A stretch of 11,769 bases of DNA from Gryganskiella cystojenkinii (taxonomy: Eukaryota > Mortierellomycota > Mortierellomycetes > Mortierellales > Mortierellaceae). The stretch is taken from assembly GCA_015852425.1 (NCBI GenBank), contig JAAAIG010001044.1, positions 1 through 11,769 of the forward strand, read 5' to 3'. Below the pieces are notes generated by a model. That model searched no databases. It saw only the letters and a program-made list of their open reading frames with translations, and was not told the DNA's origin. Position numbers and translations under genes: made by a program. Every line of letters begins with the position of its first letter. The first letter of the stretch is position 1. Below are positions 1-7,855 of this stretch, one piece after another.

Positions 1-443
1 GGTTTAGGCAAATTTCTCTGTGCTATCATCTCTTCTTTGTCCGCTCTTCATTTCACATTGGACCTTAACACAAATCAGCCATTGGGTTTATGTTTGTTCT
101 TTCCCCCTCCCGACTGTTTTCTTCCATCTCTTCCCATCCGCGCTCTCGCCCCTCTCCTCTCTCCTCTCTCACTCTGTACCCTCCTCTCGATCTTTCCCGC
201 TCTTGTCCCGCTGCACTCTCAGTAAGATCTTTGGGCAAGGTTCTCGGTGTCGGGATCAAAAGGGAAAGAAGAGAGCAACGGTCCGAGAACAAAAAATAAC
301 GTGACCAGACCGTGTTGTCGATCGATTTTCCACCACTTCTTGCGAAACGCCCGCCGTCCAAAAGACCACGTCCACAGCCAGCACCAGACAAAAGACCTCG
401 CCATCTGTTCGTCATCCCTCACAACCAGACACACTACTCTTAA
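1..443. other. Upstream intergenic region of the HhH protein gene
   Basis: No gene is supported here. Positions about 105-230 are strongly C/T-rich on the plus strand, as in the regions before the kinase gene, which fits a fungal promoter or 5'UTR for the gene starting at 444. Short open frames on both strands have low-complexity or compositionally odd translations and no recognisable motif. I see no clear TATA box, and no end of a neighbouring gene. Confidence 0.6.
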
Positions 444-1564
444 ATGACAGCCACACTCTTTAATTCGAATGACACTGCCCTCTGGGAATCAATCCTGGAC
501 CAATATCCTGAGGCACTCGCCCATCATCTCGCTAGCAAAAAAGACGATTCCTTGTTGGAATTAGATGAATGGTACCAGGAAGCTCTTCCCGGAATCCTGA
601 AGTCGCGTTCACTTGCATTCATTGATTCAAAAGAACTCTGCAAGCTAATGTCATGGAAGCTCAAGGTAATTAGAAATAATAAAAAAAAAGACCGTTGTGC
701 AAAGAATGGGAGAGGCGTAGGTGGTAATAGATTCTCACCTTCAATACGTTTGTTTTTTACTTGGAATAGAGAGGAAAGTTTCGTCCAAACTTACTCAAGC
801 TCGCAGCATCCAACTCGGATAAGGATGTGAGACGCGTCAGTCAAGAAGCGTTCGAGTTGATTCCCACGAGCCTGAAAGCAGCAATTACAAAGATGTCTGA
901 ACTCAAAGGCGTAGGACCCGCGACTGCATCTGGTAGGCCAAAGGAAGTGCGAGTGATAGGAGGAAGTACGAGTGGTAGAGAAAGAACCACTCGGAGACAG
1001 AGCCGCTTTCAGACTTGACTTTCTATGCAATCACTGCCCTCTGACAGCGCGTCATTTTTTTTTCTTTTGTCTTTTCTTTTACTAGCAATCTTATGCGCAG
1101 GTGCGCCCTCGGAGGTCCCTTTCATGGCGGACGAGACTATGTCTTCTGTCCCTGGCCTGGGAACAATTGCCTACACGATTCCATACTATATCAAGTTCGC
1201 GACCAAAGTGATTGAAAAGGCCCAACAACTAAAAGAGAAGGGCTCAACCAAGGTGTACTCGCCCCACCTAGTCGAGATGGCCCTTTGGTCCGATTACATG
1301 TTGGACAAGTACAATATACCCAAGAAAACCACTTCTACGACTACGACCACCGCGTCCAAGAGCCAAAGTCATGCAACACCCAACAAAGTGACTCCTGCAG
1401 GCGAGGGTACACAAACAAAGACCAAAGGCGAAACAGATGGCACGACATCAACGAAGAAAACAACCAAGCGGTCTGCCGAGCCCACAGAGAGCGTTTCTGC
1501 GACAGAAAAAAGGGCAAAGACCACAACGCCTACCCATCCTCGGACCACAAGACGTTCTCAATAA
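444..1564 (+). CDS. HhH-domain protein of the Amun / putative DNA glycosylase-like family (3 exons, 287 aa)
   Basis: Exons are 444-665, 770-932 and 1086-1564. The joins restore one frame: phase 0 after WKLK, then phase 1 across the Ser-Ala codons. The conserved core runs from residue 1 to about 185. It includes a basic WKLKRGKFRP block (residues about 71-80) and a helix-hairpin-helix hairpin, LKGVGPATAS (119-128), followed by AILCAG and VPFMADE, where Asp144 sits about where HhH-GPD glycosylases carry their catalytic Asp. This arrangement recalls Drosophila Amun, described as a nuclear protein with a putative DNA glycosylase domain. The tail (about 190-287) is Thr/Lys/Ser-rich with basic clusters KKTTKR and EKRAK that could serve as nuclear localisation signals. 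Enzyme activity is inference: HhH motifs also occur in non-catalytic DNA-binding proteins. The start is the first ATG of the open frame. An AATAAA follows the stop by 27 nt. Confidence 0.78.
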
Positions 1565-1590
1565 GGGACGGGATGGACCAAATAGGAAGG

Positions 1591-1596
1591 AATAAA
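1591..1596 (+). terminator. Candidate polyadenylation signal of the HhH gene
   Basis: A perfect AATAAA lies 27 nt after the TAA stop of the HhH gene. Position and sequence fit a cleavage/polyadenylation signal. Fungal signals are loose, so this is tentative. Confidence 0.45.
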
Positions 1597-1945
1597 GCTG
1601 CCTTTTTTGTGTACGCGTTCTTCTTCGCTAGATTGACCATGAGATGATGCGAGAGGCCAATCGCCTGTCTCCCTTGCATCTCCCCTTGTAACTCTCGGCT
1701 GCTAGGTTAGCGCGTTACCTTTTTTTATCTTTTTTCTATTGATGATTGCATAGTCGATGCGAACCACTTTTGACCTGTACTTTTATCGGTTTGTTGCATG
1801 ATATCCCGAGAGTAGGTACCGCAACAGTTTTCTCTCTAAAGCGCCCGTAAACCCATCGACGAAAACAATGCTTCGTATCAGCGAGGGAAGACAGCAAAGG
1901 ACGCACACCTTCCACAAAACAGCGCAACCGTGCTGGGCCTGACTG

Positions 1946-1951
1946 CACGTG
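1946..1951. promoter_or_regulatory. E-box CACGTG upstream of the ACAD8 gene
   Basis: The palindrome CACGTG occurs in the context GCACGTGAC, so the minus strand reads GTCACGTG. This matches the core preferred by Cbf1/USF-type bHLH factors. It lies about 150 nt before the ACAD8 start codon. The match is visible; its use is inference, and a 6-mer can occur by chance. Confidence 0.35.
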
Positions 1952-2005
1952 ACTTTTTTTCCCACGGTTGAGATTTGTCTCTGCTGAGTCTCCGCTCTTG
2001 CAACA

Positions 2006-2013
2006 ATAAAAGG
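2006..2013 (+). promoter_or_regulatory. TATA-like element of the ACAD8 gene
   Basis: ATAAAAGG lies about 90 nt upstream of the ATG at 2100, within the usual range for a fungal TATA-like element. No further ATG lies between it and the chosen start. Confidence 0.35.
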
Positions 2014-2099
2014 AAAGGGTCATCCGCTCCACATTATCAGAATCATTCCCCGTTCCATTCTTCTTCATCCTCTCCACTCTTCTTCTTCACATAGAAACG

Positions 2100-4059
2100 A
2101 TGGCTTCTCTTCTCACTCTCGCCGCTAGACGCGCTCCCCTCAGACTCGCAAGGGCTTCTGCTCCCATCTCGACTCAGATCCGTCACTTTTCCTCTCCCAT
2201 CGATCGTACGTCCGTGCTCGCCCATCCCACCCCACACAATAAATCATTTCGGTTGACTGATCAGCTCAATGGTCGACATCAAATGACAACACACTAACTC
2301 GTACACTGCATCTCTCTCTTTGTCCGCCTGTCTTTTGTATCTTTTGCCTTAGCTTCTATCGGCTTGACTGGTAACTAAATAACAAGTTTGCCGCAACCTT
2401 CCTGCCTACCTGCTGAGAAGGACCAGAGCTCAGGAACAGTCGCATTAACATGCCTATCTCCCAACTTCAATCGATTTGTGATATAGATGATCAGAAGGAG
2501 CTCCAGAGCCTTGCCCGCACCTTTGCCGACAACGAGTTCGCCCCCAAGATGCAAGAGGTAAGCGAACATGTGTGCAACTTGGAATCATATTCAGGCACTA
2601 CTCCATATCAAACTGCTACCTCCCACTGACACATTACCAACTCTTTCATTCTTTTTTCCTTCTCTTCTTCTAGTGGGACGAGAACCAACACTTCCCCGCT
2701 GATATCCTTCGCAAGGGCGCTGAGCTCGGTTTCGGTGGTCTTTACGTCCGTGATGATGTTGGAGGTGCCGGTCTCGGACGCTTGGATACCTCTGTCATCT
2801 TCGAAGCCCTCTCAACCGGATGCGTCTCCACTACTGCCTACATTAGTATTCACAAGTATGTTCGAACCAACGTATCGTTTTACAGCGTCGGTTCGCTTAT
2901 GTATGTTATATATCTCAAGAACTAACGTGGCGCATCCTCTCTCTTGTTACTGTCGAATAGCATGTGCGCCTGGATGATAGGTACCGTGTCTAAGACCCTG
3001 TTTAAATTCCATATCCCTCTTTACTGTTTGAAATGTGCGTCTGTATCTAACTATAAATGCCTTGTCTCTTGACACATTTTCTTTGTAGACTCTTTCGGTA
3101 ACGAGGAGCAGCGTCAAAAGTACCTCCCCAAGTTGACCAGCATGGAACACTTTGCGTCGTACTGCTTGACAGAGCCTGGTGCCGGTTCTGATGCCGCTGG
3201 ATTGTCGACCACGGCCGTCAAGAAGGGATCCCACTATGTCTTGAACGGAAGCAAGGCTTTCATTTCAGGTGGAGGCAGCTCGGATATCTATGTGATCATG
3301 GCCCGTACTGGAGGACCTGGACCCAAGGGTATTTCTTGCTTTGTGGTCGAGAAGGGTTTCAAGGGTTTGAGCTTTGGCAAGAAGGAGAACAAGTTGGGCT
3401 GGAACTCTCAGCCCACTCGCGCGGTCATCATGGAGGACTGTGAGGTCCCTGTTGAGAACTTGATTGGAGCTGAGGGTCAAGGATTCTCGATGGCCATGAA
3501 GGGTTTGAACGGAGGTCGCATCAACATTGGTAAGAGAAAAGTCTTTTTTTTTGTTCATTTTTGTTCGTCGTTTTCCTACATTGCGGACTAAAAAAAAGTA
3601 GCGTACTAACATTTCTCTTCCCGTCATTGAACTACACTAAACTAAAAATCAGGTTCCTGCAGTTTGGGTGCCGCGCAGGCATCTATCGAGGCTGCGATCG
3701 AGCACGTCAAGGTTCGTAAGCAATTCAACCAGCCCCTGGCCAACTTCCAAAACACTCAGTTCAAGCTCGCTGACATGGCGACTAGCCTGATGTCGTCTCG
3801 TTTGATGATCCGTCAGGCTGCCACCATGTTGGATCAGAACCATCCTGATGTTGCAAGCTTCTGCGCGATGGCCAAGCTTCATTCGACGGACGAGTGCTTT
3901 AAGATCTGCGATGATAGTTTGCAATTGCATGGTGGTTATGGCTACTTGAAGGATTACAAGGTCAACGTGTACCTGCGTGATTCTCGTGTTCACCGAATCC
4001 TCGAGGGTACGAACGAGGTCATGCGCATGGTGACCTCTCGCGCTCTTTTGGCCGAGTAA
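2100..4059 (+). CDS. ACAD8: Isobutyryl-CoA dehydrogenase, mitochondrial (ACAD8-type acyl-CoA dehydrogenase; 7 exons, 414 aa)
   Basis: Exons are 2100-2205, 2353-2370, 2487-2557, 2674-2855, 2961-2980, 3089-3529 and 3653-4059. All joins are in frame and the 414-aa product is nearly the length of human ACAD8. Residues 1 to about 31 are rich in Arg, Ala and Ser with almost no acidic residues, a mitochondrial presequence. The FAD-dependent acyl-CoA dehydrogenase fold follows. [12 protein letters not shown] (158-169) is family signature 1, [12 protein letters not shown] near the end is signature 2, and Glu397 in [10 protein letters not shown] is the expected catalytic base. Segments such as [21 protein letters not shown] and [14 protein letters not shown] closely match ACAD8, so the substrate is probably isobutyryl-CoA, oxidised to methacrylyl-CoA in valine breakdown with electrons passed to ETF. 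Short/branched-chain specificity is the main alternative. The last intron contains a perfect TACTAAC branch site (3604-3610). Confidence 0.95.
2353..2370 (+). other. 18-nt microexon (exon 2 of the ACAD8 gene)
   Basis: Only 18 bases lie between an acceptor ending TTAG and a GTAACT donor. With the flanking exon bases it encodes the P-S-I-G-L-T-D segment that opens the dehydrogenase domain and matches the equivalent stretch of ACAD8. Skipping it would keep frame but remove six residues at the presequence-domain junction. Confidence 0.88.
2961..2980 (+). other. 20-nt microexon (exon 5 of the ACAD8 gene)
   Basis: Twenty bases between an AATAG acceptor and a GTACCG donor complete the Asn codon and encode M-C-A-W-M-I plus the first base of Asp. 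The joined segment is a well-conserved ACAD8 helix. Skipping would shift the frame. Confidence 0.88.
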
Positions 4060-4197
4060 AGCTAGAGAAGAAAAGAAAGTAGACGTACTACTCCATACCA
4101 CGCAACATAACTGTCATTATCATCAAGAGAGGGCACAACAGCCACTTGGCCCAATATTTAAATAACCTACAATCCCTGCAAATACCGTAGACATTAA

Positions 4198-4203
4198 AAT
4201 AAA
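4198..4203 (+). terminator. Candidate polyadenylation signal of the ACAD8 gene
   Basis: AATAAA within an A-rich stretch, 139 nt after the stop codon. It is the closest perfect hexamer downstream of the gene. Confidence 0.4.
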
Positions 4204-4565
4204 AGAAAGAATGACCACACCACGGCTGTTACTACTCTCACAACATGCTTTTTTCTATTTTATTTTCCGCCTTGACTCTGCCACGCGAGAGGGAGGGATG
4301 CATGAAGAGAGCAATGTAGGAAGTACAACAGTGTCCAAGTGCACAAAGCCCTGTGTGCCTGTCCTGGTTGGTTTGAGGCCGGAAAAAGGGATGGTTGGTT
4401 GGGCTTGTTTTTCGTATTTTTTTCGCACGTCCTTATTTTTGTCATTCCCATCATCGCCTCATTCTCCATTCTTTTCCCTCTCATTGATCCCTCTCATTTA
4501 ACCCTCTCGCTCTCTCCTTTGCTTTTTATTTCATATCCCCATTTTCAGTTTTGAACCGTCATCTC

Positions 4566-4573
4566 TATTTAAG
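4566..4573 (+). promoter_or_regulatory. TATA-like element before the kinase gene
   Basis: TATTTAAG follows the C/T-rich tract and lies about 43 nt before the ATG at 4609. If it is a TATA box, the 5'UTR would be very short, and the upstream ORF at 4595 might be included in only part of the transcripts. Confidence 0.35.
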
Positions 4574-4594
4574 ACTCTGCAATATTTCATTGTT

Positions 4595-4609
4595 ATGAGA
4601 ACAGAGTAA
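4595..4609 (+). promoter_or_regulatory. Upstream ORF overlapping the kinase start (TAATG)
   Basis: ATG AGA ACA GAG TAA encodes a four-residue peptide. The last base of its stop is the first base of the kinase start codon, giving TAATG. Such an overlap could couple termination to reinitiation or lower initiation at 4609. The arrangement is visible; whether transcripts start upstream of 4595 is unknown. Confidence 0.4.
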
Positions 4610-7600
4610 TGCAGACCTCGAGCGAACAACCAGAGTCCCCCTCCTTATCCTCGTCACCTTCGTCGCATAGTACCTCGTTCTCGTCTTCTTCGTCGTCGAC
4701 CATCATTGCCTCACCGCCTCCGTCTTATTCAAAATTCAAGTCGTTCTTCCGTCGGAACCCTGGGCCTGCTCTCAAAGATCCCTATTATCACTCTAATCCG
4801 AGTCCTGGTTCAGTGCCTGGTTCGCCATCTTTTCAGGAGAGTCAACAGGCTGCGGTGAGTTGTTTTTCAATGTCTCTTTGTAATACGGCGACTACTTGCA
4901 CCAAAGGACAATACGATACAAAACTTAGAAAAAGAGAGAGAGAGAAAGAGAGGGAGAGAGAAGGATGGCAAGAGAGTCCACCCTGCAACCTGCAAGAGCA
5001 AAGTTGGTAGAGAAGAAAGACAGTCTCCCACTCTCCCTTTCTAGCGGATATAACAAAAGAGAGTTTGGTGGTCCCTCTCTATTTATTCATTCATCTTTTT
5101 CAGAGTTATCATCATCAGTCATCAGTCATCAGTCATCATCATCAACTCTTTTATCATTATTGTTCATTCCTTCGGACTTGATTTCCCTGCACCTATTTTT
5201 TTGTTTTCTTGTCTATCAATATTCCCACTTGGTCCTATCCGGCAATAACAAACAACCGGGCAACCGTTGCTAAACTGTTCATCTCTTAATCTGGACCGAA
5301 CTGCGTGCCCAACAACACCACCCTCCACTCTTTTTCTTCCTGTCAATCATCTGCTATTGCATTTCAATAGTGGAATGTCGTTTGTAAATATAGGAATCTC
5401 TGCTTCTTGCTTTTCTTCTTTACCCCCCGTCCATCCTTATCCTCATCCTCATCCCCCTCGTCCATCCCTGCCTCGTTTTGGAAAAAGGTCAATCTTGAAT
5501 GCTCACTCTCTCTCCCTTCCTTTCTTCTTGACTGCCCTTCGCTTGGTTTCTTTTAAAACGAAATGCAGTTCCTTAGGAGAGTAGCGTCAACACCAAGTAC
5601 AAAGGCTACGCTCGAAGAAGCCATCGCCAATCACCCATCAGGACCCTCAACAACGACGTCAGACAAGTACAGCAGCGCAGGAGGTGGTGCAGGACCATTA
5701 GGACCTTCAGCCCTTGCCAAATCCAACAGTTCGATTCACTCCAACATGACCACATCTTCCATGACCACGACAGGCACAGGGTCCACCGCTAATAACAGCA
5801 GCAACGGTAGCAACTTCAGTCCTTCATCGTCTCCTAGACTCAATGGGGGTAGTCTCCATCTCAACATTCCAAAGAGCCCCAATGGCTCTGCGCTGGACCT
5901 TCGAAGAGGCACCTTTCGTCGCACATACTCGTCCAATTCGATCAAGAAAAAGACTGTCGAGGTCACCCCAAGTAGTTTTGTCAAGATCCGATTGTTGGGC
6001 AAGGGCGATGTCGGCAAGGTCTATCTTGTTCGACAAAAGGATACCGACCGACTCTATGCTATGAAAGGTATGTCCTCTCCGTTTGATCATGATGGCTCTC
6101 GATCCTCATGTAGCAGAATTGACTATATTGCTTACGTATCGAATAACCTCGGAAGTTGTTTCTAACGTTTTTTTTTGTGTGTGTGCTTGTGTCTGTTTGT
6201 GTCTGTGCCTTACTTTCAACAGTTCTGTCCAAGAAGGAGATGATCAAACGCAACAAAATTAAGAGAGCCTTTGCAGAACAAGAGATCCTGGCAACCTCGA
6301 ACCATCCTTTCATCGTCACATTATACCACTCGTTCCAGTCCGAAGACTATCTATATCTCTGTATGGAGTACTGCATGGGCGGCGAATTCTTTCGAGGTGA
6401 GCTGTTAAAAAAGATTTGTCAGATATCTCACTTTGTTATTGCAATGGCCGAATTTTTCGATCTAACCAATTCCCTCCACATGTTCCTGTCTTTCTTTTTC
6501 TTCTCCACACAACGTAGCTTTGCAAACCCGACCTGGAAAATACTTGCAGGAGGAAGACGCCAAGTTTTATGCGGCCGAGGTCATTGCTGCGCTCGAGTAC
6601 CTGCACCTGATGGGATTTATCTACAGGGATCTCAAACCAGAGAGTAAGTCAAAGAAAAGCGCTCAATTGTTTTTTGACTAATTGAATCTTTTTCCATATT
6701 CTCATGGGAGAACAGATGGATCTTTGTTGAGAGCCATCGAGGAATTATTATTCACATTTGTTTTGATGGCTCACAATTGCGCATTGTTCTCTCTGCCTTT
6801 GCCACTTTTTTTTTTTGATTCACAGACATTTTGTTGCACCAGACTGGACATATCATGTTGACGGATTTTGATCTCTCGAAACAATCGTCACCAGCGGGTG
6901 AGCCCACAGTGGTCAAGAACAGCTCTCCCTCCATGCCTCCAGCGATCGATACCAAGTCTTGTATAGCCAACCTCAGGACAAACAGTTTCGTAGGCACTGA
7001 AGGTACGCCTACTATCCTCCTTTTTTCAGTTCAGCATTGTTTGTTCCCTTATGAATTTTGATCGAGACCGAGAACGATTAGCTAATGGCCTTTTCTTTCG
7101 TCTCTCTCTCTCTCTCTCTTTCTCCTTCGTAGAATACATTGCTCCCGAAGTCATTAAGGGAACAGGACATACCTCGGCCGTCGACTGGTGGACTCTTGGA
7201 ATTCTGATGTACGAGATGCTTTTCGGTGTGACACCGTTCAAGGGCAAGGACAGGAACGCGACTTTCCATTCGATCTTGCACACGGACGTTCAATTCCCAG
7301 ACCATGCGGGAGCACAACAGGTTTCTTCGCTGTGCAAATCCGTAATCCGGAAACTGTTAATCAAGGACGATCAATTACGGTTAGGGTCCAAGGCTGGTGC
7401 TTCAGATGTGAAATCCCATCCGTTCTTCAAGACGACCAACTGGGCACTGTTGAGACATTTGCCTCCACCAATCATACCTCAACCCTCGTTTGGCGCGGAT
7501 GCGATCAACTTCCGGGCCATGCAAGAGTCTGTTAGTTTGGATATCGAGGGCGAGGAGCTGGCTCTTCAAAACCCTGGGGCTAAAAACCTGTTTGCGAACT

Positions 7601-7644
7601 TTAGTTCGGTCACTTTGCATCATGACGGCGATGATGACTTGTAA
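4609..7644 (+). CDS. AGC-family Ser/Thr protein kinase, Nrc2/Fpk1/Kin82 group (6 exons, 577 aa)
   Basis: Exons are 4609-4854, 5569-6067, 6223-6396, 6518-6643, 6826-7002 and 7133-7644; the joins are in frame throughout. Residues 1 to about 215 are Ser/Thr/Pro-rich and probably disordered, with a basic [10 protein letters not shown] patch near 45 and FLRRVAS at 83-89. The kinase domain spans about 219-507: glycine loop GKGDVG (226-231), ATP-anchoring Lys248, catalytic loop YRDLKPEN (342-349), DFD in place of DFG (362-364), an insert of about 30 residues, and T-loop NSFVGTEEYIAPE (401-413). The DFD motif and the insert are typical of this fungal group and of plant AGCVIII kinases. The C-terminal tail ends with FANFSS (561-566), a hydrophobic-motif-like site. 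Yeast Fpk1/Fpk2 (Kin82) phosphorylate aminophospholipid flippases, and Neurospora Nrc-2 affects development. A similar role at the plasma membrane is inference from the family. Confidence 0.93.
4855..5568 (+). other. Unusually long intron 1 of the kinase gene
   Basis: At 714 nt this is four or more times longer than any other intron in the window. It contains a purine-rich A/G tract (about 4927-4963), a tandem TCATCAG repeat (5112-5132), and a C/T-rich stretch (about 5400-5550) like those before the genes. Its final bases, AAATGCAG, place an ATG in frame with exon 2. Open frames inside it show no conserved motif, so I found no missed coding exon. Confidence 0.75.
5112..5132 (+). repeat. Short tandem repeat (TCATCAG)x3 in kinase intron 1
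   Basis: Three perfect copies of TCATCAG, flanked by further TCATCA units on both sides. A simple intronic satellite with no visible function. Confidence 0.8.
7101..7118 (+). repeat. (TC)9 microsatellite in the polypyrimidine tract of kinase intron 5
   Basis: Nine TC units lie 13 nt upstream of the exon 6 acceptor at 7131-7132, so they form most of that intron's polypyrimidine tract. Length variation could alter splicing efficiency, but this is speculation. Confidence 0.8.
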
Positions 7645-7645
7645 G

Positions 7646-7663
7646 ATTATTATTATTATTATT
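7646..7663 (+). repeat. (ATT)6 microsatellite
   Basis: Six perfect ATT units start two bases after the kinase TAA stop. The repeat lies in the kinase 3'UTR. Confidence 0.85.
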
Positions 7664-7668
7664 TTATT
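7663..7668 (-). terminator. Candidate polyadenylation signal of the dysbindin-like gene
   Basis: AATAAA on the minus strand, 188 nt after that gene's TAG stop. It is the only perfect minus-strand hexamer I found between the two stop codons, and it abuts the kinase gene's end. Confidence 0.35.
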
Positions 7669-7804
7669 GGCAGAAAAGGCGGGATGGAGAGAATATGGAT
7701 AAGGACTCCTTGACCTATTTTTTGTTCATCCAAAACAAGACCAGCATTTTTCATGATCATCAAAAAAAAACAACCAACTCGTTTTCGTTTTCGTTTTTGT
7801 CCGA

Positions 7805-7810
7805 AATAAA
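7805..7810 (+). terminator. Candidate polyadenylation signal of the kinase gene
   Basis: AATAAA on the plus strand, about 160 nt after the kinase stop and 46 nt before the stop codon of the convergent gene. Confidence 0.4.
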
Positions 7811-7855
7811 TAAGTACACAGTATATCCAACAGTAGACGTCCTTTTATATGTGAT

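Larger units (their letters stand above)
1565..2099. other. Intergenic region: 3' end of the HhH gene and promoter of the ACAD8 gene
   Basis: The first part should be the HhH gene's 3'UTR, with AATAAA at 1591-1596 and T-rich runs near 1720-1738. The second part should be the ACAD8 promoter, with an E-box and a TATA-like element annotated separately. A minus-strand open frame of 113 codons (1736-2077) has no recognisable motif and crosses the presumed promoter elements, so I do not call it a gene. Confidence 0.6.
4060..4608. other. Intergenic region: 3'UTR of ACAD8 and promoter of the kinase gene
   Basis: An AATAAA lies at 4198-4203, 139 nt after the ACAD8 stop, as candidate polyadenylation signal. 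Positions about 4430-4555 are C/T-rich, resembling the presumed promoter of the first gene. A TATTTAAG element and a five-codon upstream ORF precede the kinase start and are annotated separately. Open frames near 4211-4554 are low-complexity and not convincing genes. Confidence 0.6.
7645..7855. other. Shared 3' region between convergent kinase and dysbindin-like genes
   Basis: Only 211 nt separate the two stop codons. An (ATT)6 repeat starts right after the kinase stop (7646-7663). A plus-strand AATAAA is at 7805-7810, and a minus-strand AATAAA is read from 7668 down to 7663. If both are used, each transcript runs across most of the gap and the two 3' ends overlap antisense. Confidence 0.55.

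Noticed and set aside
1736..2077. 113-codon minus-strand open frame between the first two genes
   Set aside because: No motif is seen, and it covers the presumed ACAD8 promoter with its TATA-like element and E-box. It could be chance.
3265..3627. 120-codon minus-strand open frame
   Set aside because: It is antisense to ACAD8 exon 6 and the following intron, with no recognisable protein features.
3649..4101. 150-codon minus-strand open frame
   Set aside because: It lies opposite the last ACAD8 exon, which is clearly conserved; the minus frame shows no family motif.
4211..4554. Plus-strand open frames before the kinase gene
   Set aside because: They are translations of the C/T-rich promoter tract (Ser/Pro/Leu/Phe-rich) and cross the ACAD8 3'UTR.
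4965..5584. Possible extra exons inside kinase intron 1
   Set aside because: The open frames there are low-complexity Ser/Leu/Phe/Pro sequence, and the direct join from 4854 to 5569 is in frame and gives FLRRVAS, as I recall for Nrc2-type kinases.
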